Assembly (NCBI GenBank): GCA_037501455.1
Contig: CM074858.1
Span: forward strand, 99,234,001 to 99,298,000
Reading direction: 5' to 3'
DNA from: Lantana camara
Lineage: Eukaryota > Streptophyta > Magnoliopsida > Lamiales > Verbenaceae
Length of the DNA: 64,000 bases
A program made the position numbers and the translations under genes. Each line of letters opens with the position of its first letter. Positions within the stretch are counted from its first letter, which is position 1. Shown here piece by piece: positions 49,601 to 62,213 of this stretch. The notes beneath the pieces were generated by a model. That model made no database searches. It saw only the letters and a program-made list of their open reading frames with translations, and had not been told where the DNA came from.

Positions 49601-49830
49601 TTAGGAGATGATAATGTATTGATATATGAGTCGTAGTTGGTATTTGATATTGGATATGTTATGCTTCCGCTTAATTTCTGATACATTTTCGGAGAAGTGC
49701 CGCCTAGCTAGTCTGTTTATTTTTATTGCCACCCGTTCGCTATAGGTTGGTTCATGTATGAACTATCCATTTCATATGTGGATCGACCTATAGTGCGGGG
49801 GTGTGGCATCCTACGTATTGGGGTGCTGCA
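46653..49830 (+). repeat. L3 3' LTR (3178 bp, with internal duplication)
   Basis: Starts TGTAACGGCCC and ends GGGGTGCTGCA. It is about 540 bp longer than the 5' LTR because the palindrome block and downstream sequence occur twice, at about 47617-48178 and 48200-48720. The second array (48230-48355) has four units and is diverged from the first. Confidence 0.9.
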
Positions 49831-49835
49831 TTTCC

Positions 49836-50300
49836 AGTTTCTTGTAGGATTCGCTAGGCGGATATCGAGTCTTACCTTTCTTGTTCGGGTCACTTGTACA
49901 ATCGAGTCTCATGTCACATTGTTATGATTTAAGTTGTATCTCTTTAGGTATTTGGGCCTGTGTACCAATTTTGATATTATTGATTACTGTTGGATTTGAT
50001 TCGGGACAGGTTGCATGCTTAGTTGAACCCGTCGCTAGGTTGCATGTTGGATTTAATTTATGTTATGATATGGTTTGGACTTGTAGCCATTGTTGCAACT
50101 CATGTTTAATATTATTGCTTCCAAAGTGCACTTTGGGTATTCTTGATTAAGCGGTACAGGGTTAGATCCGCCTAGCCAGGTGTGATTTTTATTTTGTCAC
50201 CCGTTCGCTATGAGTTCGGTTCGTACTTGGATTGTCCATTTCATGTGTGGGCTAGACTTATAGTGCGGGGGCTGTGGTGCATATCATTGAAGATGTTACA
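49836..50300 (+). repeat. L2 5' LTR, segment 3 (3' end)
   Basis: Collinear with 56601-57065. It contains the GTCACCCGTTCGCTAT module (50196-50211) and ends GATGTTACA. A primer site TGGTATCAGAGC follows at 50309. Confidence 0.88.
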
Positions 50301-53300
50301 TCCTAAAGTGGTATCAGAGCCCCAGGTTGCAAAACCGGGGTTTCTTTTGTCGTGTTGTGTCATGTCTAGGCCGAACGACTTAGGAACAACTTGTCAACAT
50401 GTGCACCGCATTGATGATGAGCATTGGTTATTGAAATTTGATGAAAAATTATATTGTTGAATATGTTTAATTTGAGTTTTGTCGAATTATATGTTGCATT
50501 TCGCATCAATAAGTGCTTTTGGTGCTAATTATGTGACATATGCATTCACTAACCCGCATGCATTTATGTTTGAAATTGAGTTGTGATTTATAGGCGGCTA
50601 CACAACATCAAACCATGGCCAAATTTTCGCTACAACAACTACATGCTACAAGTAATTCTTTTGGGATATCGGTGGCTTGAAGAAGATTCCGGGAATTAAG
50701 AGGAATTTGGGTAGTTGGCGGTTATTATGGCAAGACTATATGTTGGGAGTTCAAGCTCGAGATGGGGATTAAATCATGCGTGAAGATTGTTATGGATAAA
50801 GTAATAGTGTGGCTGTGTGATGTCTATAACCCACAAGATAAACACCCGTGCCTACACCACACACAGAGTTGATCAACCGGGTTCAAGAGGCTCGTTTAAT
50901 TCAAGGGAGGAGTGAAGGAAAACCTTGAAGACATCAAAATTCAAGGCTTTAAGGTATGAGCAAGTTGGGGGGAAATTATAAGATGTTCAATTTGGGATCG
51001 AATTAGTGGGATAAAAAGGGATTGTTTAGTATAAATGATTAAGGAAAAGGATCTTGAAGGTGTTAGAGTCGAGGTTCGAGAAGATAAGCGAGTTAGGGAT
51101 CTTCGAGGAGATGTCAAAATGAATTTAATCCTTGAATAATAATCAAATAAAGGTGGTAAAAAGAGAGCTTTCAAAGGAATTAAACTATATCGGAGTGAAG
51201 GGCTAAATCAAGATGGTTAAGGTCGAAGTTAAGATTGGAAGTTAAGCTCGGGGTAAGGTCCCTTAAGGTTGAAATAAGAGATCAAGAAGAAAGAGATGAG
51301 TCGGGATACTTTGGATTTTGAAATAAAGTTTGAAAAGTTAAAAAGACCGACCAATTTTGGATTCATGAAGACAACAAGTAGAGGAACTGAGCAACTAGAA
51401 AATTAACATAAACCTATGGGAAGTCAAGACCCTTAAGTTGCATTCAAGTTTGGTATTCGGAGCGGAGCGAAACAAATAGGATTACCTAATCGTAAAAGGT
51501 GGTTCACTCACCTTATGAACTCACCAAGAATGGAATAAGAAGGCTCCTCTCAAGATAACAACTACGGTGAAGGTTTGGATAATTTAGGATTTTGATTTGG
51601 GGAAAAATTAGGGGATCGAGAAACGTGGGTATGGAGGAGATGGGATTTAAAATAACAACTTTGGATCATGAAGTCTTATAAGAGATACAAGGGAATAAAG
51701 GAACTTGGAATTGATTTTGGGAAGAATTAAAGTACCTAGATGTTCAAGTATAGATGAATTGGAACTAAACAACAAATTTGGACTTTGGAACACTTGGGTG
51801 GATGCTAAGAGATTGGGGAAGTTTGGAAGACCGTGGGTAAGCAAGAGGTAATCAACAAATTCAAGGATAAAGGACAAAGTTTCAAGCTAAGGCTTACCTC
51901 TTCGGTGAAAGGTACTTACATTCATGGCACATACATCTTTTATTTCGTTAAATTATTTAATTTCCTTTTTATATGTGTGTTTAATTGATTCAATTGCTTA
52001 AACATGTTACATACCTTAATTGTTAGAGATGTGCGACATGCATCGAGCATTCTTACCCTAATATGCATTGCTTGGTGTTTGTTTGATAGGAAATTTTCTC
52101 CACCTCTTTCTTCAAGTATTGCTTTGATCGAATCGTTTTAAATCAAGAAAAAGAAGAATTTGAGGTTGCAGACTTTGGATAATAGTGGAATTATGATTGC
52201 GAAGAATTGTGGGTGGTGAAGAGCTTGATAGGAGATGGAATAGAATTTTAGAGGCAAGAAGGATTGAACCGGAGGTTGAGAACGAAGGAAGTATGGTTAC
52301 TAACCCAACCAATCACTTCAAAGTGAATGTGGACAAGACAATCGAACATATTCGTAACTAGAGACGTTTAACTCAAGCCGAAATAAATCTTATACAGATC
52401 GGGGAAATTTCGGATAAGAAAACGGTAGATCAAGTTCAACACCCGAATATGGGAATTTTAAGGTGGAGAGCTCGACCAAGAAATAAATTTAAGCTCCCAG
52501 CATGCTAAGGAAGCTACTTCTAGTAGGAACAAAGAAATTGCCAAATTTAACAAGTTACAGGACTCTACAAAAGAAATAAAGAATAAGTTGGAAAAATTTT
52601 AGTACTTGAAGAACGTCAAAGTCGAGATGACTAGAACCCCAAGAAGTTGTGGGAGGAACGGGTACTTAAGTAGATGAAGATGACGGAGTTATAAAAGAAC
52701 TATAAGAAATGGTGAGAAAATATCGGGTAAAGGAAAGTCGGATCAGATTATCATACTCCGTGATGGTCAAAGTGAGAGTCAATTCAACCGAGCTTTAAGA
52801 TGAGATGAATTACTGGTTCGTCAGTCGTTTTTCCATGATGAACTGGGAATGCTACAAGAGTTGGAAATCGTAATTCGGGCCCTAGAGGAGTGGCTCGATC
52901 AACCAGGACACCGAATATAGTTCATTGGAAAGCGAATTAAATTGGGTCGAAGCCAAGCACACAATCAAGAATTTGAAAGAATGACAAGGAAGAGAGAGCA
53001 TGATAACTAAGATTCGGGTTAGACGGAGAATTGGATCAACTAAGGACCGGGCTATCTTCTCTAATGAATACACTTTAAAGGATAAAAAGGGAGGCAAGCC
53101 TCGAAGCAATCTTGGAATGTTCCCATTCGTGCAAGCTTGGATCATCAACATCAAATTCCAATTTCATTCTTCGGTGCACGGTACATTAACACATTCATCG
53201 TACATTCATGTATACATTGTTATTTAATGTTGGATTTCCCGTTAGTGATTTCATGTGCATGATGACTATTTCTTTGCGCATGCCGTGTGTGTGAGTTTTG

Positions 53301-53830
53301 CATGTTGTTGGTTAGCTCGCCGCTGGAGACAGCGTAGACTTCGCGAGTGTCTAGGTTTCACGGTGAGTTAAGGGTCGTAAAGAGTTCGTGAAGCCCTGAG
53401 TTGTCAACAACATATCGGAGTACCTAATCAAAGATAGTTCGATCTTCCCAACATCGAATCTAACTTGGAAGCATTGAAGAATTCGGTTAGGCTCATGGTT
53501 GTGAGTTCATGGTTGTCTAAGACACCATACTCGTTTCAAACCGAGCCCCAAGAGTTGGGTCGTAAGGGACTTAAGCGATGAGAGATGAATCCTTCGGACC
53601 CTCTTGTTTTACGAGTCCAACGGAGCTACTCGCTTAATACCGGACTAAGTTCGAGGACAAATCTTCTCAACAACAACGTCAAGAACCCCTGTTGCTTGAA
53701 GACCTTTTCCGAACTAATTCCTATCAGGATGTCGCGAACCCTGCATGGGATGAACATGGAAAAGTTATGCTTAGAGTCTAGAACTCGAGGCATTGGACCT
53801 GAGGACAGGTCCATCTTAAGGGGGAGAGGT
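50301..53830 (+). other. L2 internal region, no recognisable coding sequence
   Basis: Primer site at 50309-50326 and polypurine tract AAGGGGGAGAGG at 53818-53829. Between them 3.5 kb is purine-rich on the plus strand and all frames are short. No gag, protease, RT or integrase motif was found. The tail (EDRSILRGRG reading near 53800) resembles the end of Tekay pol, so it may be a long-decayed or rearranged derivative. Confidence 0.7.
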
Positions 53831-56800
53831 TGTAACGCCCTGTATTTTCAGATTATTCAGGTACGCGCGCCATACGCGAGAGTTTGAGAGTTAGGAACTT
53901 TCTTTTCCTTTGTATATGCTTTAATTTCAATTTCAATTATATGACTTATATGATTTAATTGACTATGCTATTTAAATTCGATTATAACATGCTTACTTGC
54001 TAATTAAATGTTTTATTTCAATTATGCACATATTGGAAATTATATGAAATCCTTGGACTCAATAGCACTTATATTTAAACCCAATTGCCAACTTATCACA
54101 CCCCGTCACCCTAATTGAAGCACTTAAATTCTTGGAGGACCAAAATGAAATTTTCCACCTCTTCTCTCCCTTAAGACACAATATACACACACCCCTTTCT
54201 CATTCTTCTTCTTTTCATTTTTTCTCTCAACACACAAAGCCCCCAAACCCTTTCCTCCTCCCCATTCAATCGATCCACTCTGAAGCAAGAAGAAGGCAAG
54301 AATCGAGTTCCATTCTCCTCCATCGAGCCCAAGACTTAGCTCTCCATCTTCTTCCCTCCATTCTCCTCCTCTCTTCCAAGGTATATGTGTATAGGTGTAT
54401 ATAATGTGGGTTTTTGAAATATGTGATTCTTGCTTAATAACTTGAATCTTTGTGTGTATATGCTTAAATATGTGATAATCTTCGAATTCTATGCTTGATT
54501 GTTGATATTCTTGGAGCAAGAATGTGTGTATATGTATGTGAATATATATGTATATATATTTGGTGGGTTTGTATGTTAATGTGTTCCGTTTCGTGTTTTG
54601 GTGGTAAATACTTGTTTTTATGTTGCTTATTGTTGTTGTTGTTTGATTTCGGTTGATTTTGGTGTGTCGTTGGCCACCCCGGATTGATTTAAGCCGCTGC
54701 CCCATTTTCCTTGATGAACTTCTGCTGCCCAAGTAGGGGGGGGGGGGGGGGGGGGGGGGGGGCAGCCGCGACATCCCGCAGGCTGTTTTTGGTCGCGCCC
54801 GCGTCGGTCCTGCAAAGAAAGCCACTGACCTTCGGTCGCGCCCACGACCCCCCCCTAACGTGCTCCGTTTCACCAAATTTTTTTACTGTAGATACCTCTT
54901 GAAGTGTAGAGAATTCTCCTTTTTACGGCTCGTCAATATCAGTTCCGAGGAGTGAGATATGGCCATTTCAATTTGGTGCCGCCAAGCTGTCGCGAAACTA
55001 CTTTTGTTTAACTTCAAACCTACACCATTTTCGGGTACTTTTGAACCACAATTCGAGCCATATATGTTGGGAAAGATCTGCTTGTCTACTTTCATATCCA
55101 ACAAACAAAACCCCTTTCCGACTTCTAGAACTTGAGATATTTTCATTTCTTTATAGCTTGTGCGTTTTAGAACTTCCAACTTTTGTTCAAACTCTACTCC
55201 AAACACCTTTTCCGTGCTTCCTCTTCGTTTCCCCACCTCGTACTTGACTTATATGATTTTTATACATGCCTAATTATTTGATGGTGATTGAATTCTTATT
55301 CCTTGTCAAGTATTTACGTGAGCTTTGATTAAATGCTATGTGTAAATTATAATTTGAGTTTGTTCATTGTCTTGCGTGCCTACATGATTTAATTGATACC
55401 AATTTGTTCGCCTTATGTGTTAAGTGATCTAATTATGCTCTAATATTTTGTTGTACGACCACATATCACACGTACACTTGAATTATATGCCTATTTGATA
55501 TGTGGGACATTAATTGTGAACATGAACACTATCACGGCATAGCATATTACTTTATAATTCTCGTGTGCATGCTCTATCATTCCATATCATGCCACGAACA
55601 CCTCATATCAATGTCGTGCGTCCTATTTGGTTTCATATTGAGTCATTTCTCACGAGTACACATTGTTCCTTTTCTTGTACAGTTCGTTTCCAGGGCGGAG
55701 ACTTCCAGATCGAATAGACACCCATATTGTTCATGTTTCTTATCTCGTGGTATTCCAGGTGAGGGTGTTTTGGTTCTAGTTACGTATTGAACCCTACAAC
55801 CTATGTCACAAGTTTTTGCTAAAAACCTAATGTATATATATATATCGTTTTCAAAGTAGAGTTATCGGGTAAATTCTTATCGAGTAAATCATTTCCAGGG
55901 ATTATGAAGTGTATTATGATTCTCATGACTTGAAATGTTTTCGCGAGATTATGCACATTGATCATGTTCATGTATTGGGCCCCGGGGAAATGTGCGAATG
56001 GAGACCGGTTTGGCATCGGACCGACGTATAGCTAAGCCATTGCACAAAGTACCCATTGAGAATCTCTCACGCGACCGTGTAGTGTGGAAGGTGAGTTATT
56101 CTTGAGCCGATGGTTAACTCATCGAAGGAGCGGGTAGGAGTCATGAGCCCCCGTCTCGATATTGTTATTATTAAATGGTTATTATTGGAACTATTTTATG
56201 ATCTTGTTCATGTTATTATTATTATTCACCGTCCGGGAAGGTCAGGACACGGATTGCCCAAACGCTCATGTCTCATGTTATGGCTTGCATGTAGTATTAT
56301 GTAATACATGATCGCGTATTCAAAATGTATTAATCATATTTATTGTGCACGGTCGGAGTTTGGTTGCAGAATTATGTACGCTCACTCGTCGAACCGCTAT
56401 GATTATTTTGGATTATGAACTTAGTGAATTTAATATGAATTAGTCGTGATGTCCGAGCATTGCTTAGGCATTTTCTTGCCCTTCATGGGAACAAACTTTA
56501 AATAAAAATTTGCTCAGGATTTATGACTTGCATGTGCATGTTTTTTTTATATGTGTATAGCTCCTGCTCACTCAGTCTCTAGCCTCTTTCCCACTTTTCC
56601 AGTTTCTTGCAGGTTTCGCTAGGCGGGAGTTGAGTCTTAGCTTTCTTGTTCAAGTCACTTGTACACTCGAGTCTCATTTCACATTGTTATGATTTAAGTT
56701 GTATCTCTTTAGATATTTGGGACTGTGTCCCAATTTTGATATTATTAATTATTGTTGGATTTGATTCGGGGCAGGTTGCATGCTTAGTTGAACCCATCGT

Positions 56801-57065
56801 TAGGTTGCATGTTGGATTTAATTTATGTTATGATATAGTTTGGACTTGTAGCCATTGTTGCAACTCATGTTTAATATTATTGCTTCCGCATTGCACTTTG
56901 GCTATTCTTGATTAATCGGTACAAGGTTAGATTCCACCTAGCTAGGTTTGATTTTATTTTGTCACTCGTTCGCTATGAGTCCGGTTCATACTTGGATTGT
57001 CCATTTCATGTGTGGGCTAGACTTATAGTGCGGGGGATGTGGTACCTATCATTGCGGGTGTTACA
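53831..57065 (+). repeat. L2 3' LTR (3235 bp)
   Basis: The only uninterrupted L2 LTR; it documents the empty sites of the copia and L3 insertions. It holds a 27-base G run (54736-54762), GGTCG...CGACC palindromes (54791-54806 region and 54834-54849), and the GTCACTCGTTCGCTATG end module near 56960. It ends GGGTGTTACA. Confidence 0.9.
54736..54762 (+). repeat. Poly-G run, 27 bases
   Basis: An uninterrupted run of 27 G inside the L2 LTR, directly before the palindrome region. It translates to poly-proline or poly-glycine in spurious frames. Its exact length may be affected by sequencing error. Confidence 0.85.
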
Positions 57066-57075
57066 ACCAAGATAA

Positions 57076-57300
57076 ATTGTTCCTGAAGAAACCATCATCA
57101 TGATCCCTACTCCAGGATATCAACCACCTCCAAAGCCTAAAATATCTCAATCCACAAGTTGTGTAAGTACTCAAACTAGTGGGAATGGCGTTCCATTACT
57201 TGACAAGACTAGGCGAAAGTATGTTATAACACGAAACTTGAATGCAGTTGTGCAAAGTGTATCTGTGAAGAAAAAATTATTAAAGAGGACTAGTAAGTAG
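57076..57300 (+). pseudogene. Possible 3' exon or gene tail cut by the L2 insertion
   Basis: A 74-codon frame opens right after a stop 8 bases from the L2 end. It reads IVPEETIIMIPTPGYQPPPK, then a serine/threonine-rich stretch, then a basic end (KKKLLKRTSK) and a stop. Composition differs from the noise frames around it. It could be the C-terminus of a transposase or host protein. I do not recognise the family. Confidence 0.3.
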
Positions 57301-58108
57301 TTATTTAAAATGGTGTCCGTAGTATGGTTTTATGTTGTTTTTTTGGCTTATAAAATTCTCTATTTTTGGATTATACAATATGTTTGTAGTTTATGTTGAA
57401 TCTGTTCTTGGATTATGTAGCATATGGCTTATTTGTTATATGCTGAAACTGAATTTCAATTTTATAATGTTGCTACTAAAATAATAGTAATTGTGTATGT
57501 TGAAACTGGACTTAAATTGTACAATATATTGGTTGTTATTGTTGTGTTTTGATGTTACTAGCTTGTGTTGTTTTTGTTTTGTTTAGATAATATTTAGAGG
57601 GAAATTTAAGGTTTTAATTTATTCGAAATGGAAGTTATTGACACGTGCAAATTCTTTTAATATGCTATTTTGATGATCACGTAGCAAATTCCGTTAATTT
57701 TCTATTGTCTATTAATATTTGAGACCATATTTGTAGAGAATTTTATAATTTAGAACTAACTTAAATTCTAAAAAGAACAGGAGACTAAATTAACCATTTA
57801 AGACTAAATTGACCATTTAACTATAAATAATAATATATAATTCAGAAATCACTACAGTATACAACAAAACACAATCATAAATGAATAATTACGCTCCGTG
57901 TAGATACAAATCTCAGCATATAATCAGATATATTCTTGCATCCTAGTGTTGATTGTCACGTTTATCAAATACCAAATTAACACTAGTTGATAAGTTGATC
58001 GAGTACGCAAATTAATTCATTAAAATTTCTGACAGGTAAAGTATATTATTATAAGCTGAAATCCAAAAAAAATCAGATATATCACACAATATTTTAACAT
58101 AAACTTCA
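57301..58108. other. AT-rich sequence, nothing recognised
   Basis: T-rich on the plus strand to about 57560, as in a plant 3' UTR, then A-rich. No frame, repeat or RNA gene is supported. Confidence 0.5.
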
Positions 58109-58370
58109 AACCCCTACTACGAATTAAGTTCTCGACCGATAGTCCACGAGCGTAATCCCCACTCCCACTCCTTCCAATAAAAAACCAGCTACTTCATACC
58201 TATCAAACCAGACAAAGAAGACTTTCAGCGGAGGACAAGACAGAAGAAGTATGAGGCTGCCCTCGAGGAAATTACTTATTATCAAGTGCTTGGGTAATAG
58301 ACTATCACCCTTCAACACGTGGATGGATCGCATGTCCATTACCGACCCCTACTACGAACTAAGTTACGAA
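58109..58370 (-). other. Segment flanked by ~20-bp direct repeats with an unexplained minus frame
   Basis: ACCCCTACTACGAATTAAGTT (58110-58130) and ACCCCTACTACGAACTAAGTT (about 58346-58366) flank about 215 bp with higher GC than its surroundings. The minus strand is open for 71 codons across it (MDMRSIHVLKG...VDYRSRT). No family is recognised. It may be a captured fragment or filler at a repair site. Confidence 0.35.
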
Positions 58371-59249
58371 ACTATTATCTAACATTACAATAAATCAAAT
58401 CAGCACGATACTCAATAGAAAAAACTTAAATTGTTCAACTTCAACCAGTCAGATATCATATTTTCCTACAAATAAAATTTAAAAGAAAAAAAAAAAAAAA
58501 GAGAAGGAACAATGCAGTCAAAAAAAGTGGTCAAAGTGACGTGCATATTTTTTACTTTTGAATTGACTCGTTTGTATAAATATAGATATCTTTTAGAATT
58601 ACACAGTAAAATAGGATACAAGTCGTATTTTGTTTTAATTCATTATTATTGACCAGAGTAGGTAGGTTTCATCTGCATACAAGTAAAAATGTCAATTGCG
58701 CTAGCTCTGAAAGTGATCAAACAACATTATCTCTTAACCAATAATTTCATGATAGTTGGGATCGTTCGTTGATATTGAGGCACAAGGCAACCTTGTGATA
58801 ATGATATATTTTTTTCCAATTTTGAAATTTCATTTTTAGGCACAAAGCATAAATTGGGTTTGAATGTATTTTATACTAATTATGCAAAGACACTAACACG
58901 AAGATGACATTATTATTAATTTTTTTTTTTTACTTTTATATTATCAAGAGTTGGATATAATATCAAATATGAATATTCGACATAATACAACAAATTAAAA
59001 TTTTAAAAAATTAATATTCGAACACAAGAGGTTCTATGCGTGCATTTTCTCTTCAATTTTAATTTTAGTTGAGTTATTGATCACTCTTTGATGGCTAAAA
59101 ACCTTGAGTTTTCAAACTATTCTTAATCGATAATATTAAAAAATAAATTGATTTTAAATAGTTGGTAAATAATAATGAACTAAAATTAATAACTGTTTTT
59201 AGGAAAATTTACATCTGACTATTTAACCTTTAGGTTTAGTTACAATGCA
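58371..59249. other. AT-rich intergenic sequence
   Basis: Contains an A run at about 58484-58500 and a T run at about 58919-58931. No gene or clear repeat is seen. Confidence 0.5.
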
Positions 59250-59980
59250 ATCTATAATTATTGAAAAATTACAATATAATACCTAATTTTTATGTTCTAT
59301 TTGTGGTTCCCTCAATTTCTTTAGGGTTTTGTTCAGTCCGGCCTTTCACTGTCCAAAATACCCCTGATTTTTTTTTTTTAATTTGTTATTTTACCAAAGT
59401 GTCCTCAGAAACTACTTATTGAATTTATAATATGTAAGGGTCATTTTTAGTGGAATATGTATACATTAGGGATGGTTTTGTAATTTTTTCATTATTTTAT
59501 ATAGCATCCACAAAGCTGTGGACAATAGTAGCTACCAGATATAGTGCATGCTAGGTCACATAATGAGGATAAAGTGACATAATTTCATAATTTATATTTT
59601 TAAAATGATCATATGTCAAATCAAAAAATTAAAATTCACGTTCATATTTTTAAATGCGAGAATTAAGAAACATCAAGTCGTTTTAAAGCGAGAAATACGT
59701 ACTAATTCGTCAATGTGGAGAAATAAGTATGAATGCATTGAGTATAATAGTAGGATTATGTTATATAACCTGCATGTTTAATTGTTATTATCAAAATTCT
59801 AAAATCATTTTTAATGTATACATATTCCAACAAAACGATCCCCTACGTTTTATAAATCCAATAACGCAGTCCCTGAGAGCATTTTGAGAATACTAGAGAA
59901 AATCCCTAAAGGAATCCTAAAGAAAATAAGGATCACAAACGGAACATAACTGTAGGAACTATAAATTTTTTAATAGTAAT
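59250..59980. mobile_element. Large imperfect inverted repeat (foldback or MITE pair)
   Basis: 59250-59500 aligns with the reverse complement of about 59780-59980. The core TGGAATATGTATACATTA at 59451-59468 is repeated exactly inverted at 59812-59829, and shared blocks continue on both sides (for example TTATGTTC-TTTGTG outward). It may be one foldback element with a ~280-bp loop or two MITE copies in opposite orientation. No coding capacity. Confidence 0.6.
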
Positions 59981-60599
59981 GAAATATATAATAACTAGCT
60001 TGTACCTCTTGCTATGCACGATATTTATACAAAAATTATAGTATATGAGTTATGTTATTATGTATTACTCATAAATATTGTAAACTAAGATAAAGTAATC
60101 TATTTTTTGGATAAAAATTTTATATAGGAAAAAATATTTGTTTAGTACTTAACAATGACATCAAAGATCATCTGAAAATTATTTTTTTTAAAGATGAATA
60201 GAGTTATAAATAATTATAAATTTTGATAAACAATGGAATTATTCTAAAATTTTTAATGAAAAAAATAAAATTCGATTAGATTACAATCTGGATGAATTTT
60301 TTTAAAAAAAGTTACAAAATAAATAATAGACAGTTAAAAAATAGAAACTAGAAATAAATATGATTGAAAAGTAATATTAATCTTACAAATAGAAAAACTA
60401 TATGAAAATATAACATATTTCATCAATTTGGGAAAATCAAATTAGTTAATCGCTCAATCATTAAAAAAATAAAATAAAAAATTAATAAAAATAATAGAAA
60501 TATAAATAAATAAAAATAATATTAAAAAAATAATAAACATAATTATAGTAAGTATTGAAACTATAAAACAAATCCATATAGTATAAACAAAAATGTAAT

Positions 60600-61109
60600 A
60601 AAATAAAATGAAGAAAAAGATTACAATGAAAACTTTTTGATTTAAATTTGAATGTGGCGAAAAGATATTTTCAATCAATTAAAAAGTATAAAATTATTTG
60701 ATAATAAATAATTACAAAATATAAAGATGGTGTAAAATAAAATAAAAAAATAAAAAAGAAATAATATATATTAGTTATTGTTAATAAATTTATACAAAAT
60801 AAAATAAATCAAAATATAAAAATCAACCATTAATCTCAGTTATTAATCACAAATTTATCTTCTCCTTGTACCAAAAAAAAAAAAATTAATCAAAAATTTA
60901 TAAAATTAATGAAAATTACAATAAAACAAAAAAAAAGACAATAAAACTTAAACTCAATTAAATTTCAATCTTCTAAAACGATTTTTTCATTCAATTAGAA
61001 GGACAAAATTGATTAATAATGAACAAATACAAAGTAAAAGAATGGTGTAAAATAAAAATAATCAAAAGATAAAAATGAAACATAAACGTTAGTTTTTTAT
61101 AATAAATAA

Positions 61110-61178
<69 letters not shown>

Positions 61179-61400
61179 AAATGAAAATTATAATAAAACA
61201 AAATAAAAAGATGTTACAATCAAAACTTATAACTCAATTAAATTTAACATCATGAAAAGATTGTTTCATTCAACAATAAATACAAAATTGATTGATAATG
61301 AACAAATACAAAATAAAAAGATGGTGTAAAATCAGTTAAATCAAAAGTAATACAAAAAATAATCACATATGCAAATATACAAAAATGAAAAGAACGAAAA
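60600..61400. repeat. Degenerate tandem repeat, ~300-bp unit, about three copies
   Basis: A block ending AAGATGGTGTAAAAT recurs at about 60724, 61036 and 61318. Each time it is preceded by a TTTCATTCAA-type and a GATAATGAACAAATACAAA-type segment. It lies inside the putative Helitron. Confidence 0.7.
61112..61175. repeat. (TA)n microsatellite
   Basis: About 32 uninterrupted TA units, preceded by AATA repeats. Confidence 0.95.
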
Positions 61401-61895
61401 AAATTTCAAAAGAGGAAAAAGAGAATAAAAGATGTTGTAATATACTTACATGTTAATGGAACACCACAAATTCTCTCATAGAAATTGTGGACAATAAAGA
61501 AAAACTAAAAACCCTAGACTGGTAAAGAAGAAATTAAAAAACAGATTGGAACTTATAAAAATTATGTCAAACATAATATTTATGTGTCTAGCAATTTTAT
61601 TGAGGTAAATTAAGTAACCTAATTAATCATCTTTATTATTAAGAATTTGAATTTGAATTTGAAAAGTCAATGACATTTTATGGAAATTACATCCTTTGTA
61701 ATTGTGTACTAATATAACCAAGGTTTTTTTACAAATTTATCCATGATTGATATAATTTACCATTAAAACTTCATTTAACATAATATTAAATATATCTTAG
61801 GAAAATAAAAAATTTAACATTCAATATAAAACTCAATTGATATTATTTATTAATTAAAATAAATCAATGTACTTTTTTTTAATAATATATAGAGA

Positions 61896-62213
61896 TAATA
61901 TCGTCTGCCTACAGATGTTTATTGGATTTTTTTAATAATAGATTTATAAATAATATAAATCAATGATTTTTTTTTTATAAGAATTAAAATATTTTAGAAA
62001 AGGAGAAATAAATATTAAATTTCATGAGTTTTATTTAAATTTTGAGTGTTGTCATTAATTGTATGAGTTATATTTGAATTTAAATTAAAATATTTTTTTT
62101 TAAATTTATGCATTCAAAATAAGTTTTACTATAAATTGATGCTTTAATTGAGGACAACTTTCAAAAATCAAGGGATAAATAAAATTGCTAAATAAATAAA
62201 TAAATTTAATAAC
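61896..62213. other. AT-rich host flank
   Basis: No gene is seen. It ends at the TGTAGCACCC end of the minus-strand LTR. TAACT (62209-62213) would be one copy of a target duplication if the insertion was standard. Confidence 0.5.

Larger units (their letters stand above)
43093..49830 (+). mobile_element. L3: long-LTR non-coding element (LARD-like)
   Basis: LTRs of 2640 and 3178 bp surround an internal region of only 920 bp with a primer site, four hairpins and a polypurine tract but no gag or pol. TTTCC at 43088-43092 and 49831-49835 is a perfect target duplication in the L2 LTR. It must have been moved by enzymes from another element; the primer site, LTR ends and leader suggest a Tekay-like partner (inference). 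Confidence 0.88.
59995..61895 (-). mobile_element. Probable non-autonomous Helitron (minus strand, 1.9 kb)
   Basis: On the minus strand it starts A|TCTCTATATATTATT (61895) and ends GAGGTACAAGCTAG|T (59995). These are the A|TC and CTAG|T ends of Helitrons, with no target duplication. Just before the end, CGTGCATAGC is a weak version of the usual subterminal hairpin around GTGCAATGCAC. The interior is very AT-rich with no Rep or helicase. Three imperfect ~300-bp repeats occupy 60600-61400. Confidence 0.6.

Noticed and set aside
50301..53830. Possible host gene in the L2 internal region
   Set aside because: All frames are short and inconsistent, and the region is bounded exactly by the element's primer site and polypurine tract.
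54124..54876. 250-codon minus-strand frame with proline run
   Set aside because: It crosses the G run (read as poly-proline) and LTR sequence, has no family resemblance, and is not open in the matching L2 5' LTR.
60454..60678. 74-codon hydrophobic minus frame
   Set aside because: Made of Ile/Phe/Tyr codons from AT-rich repeat DNA within the putative Helitron; no start context or homology.
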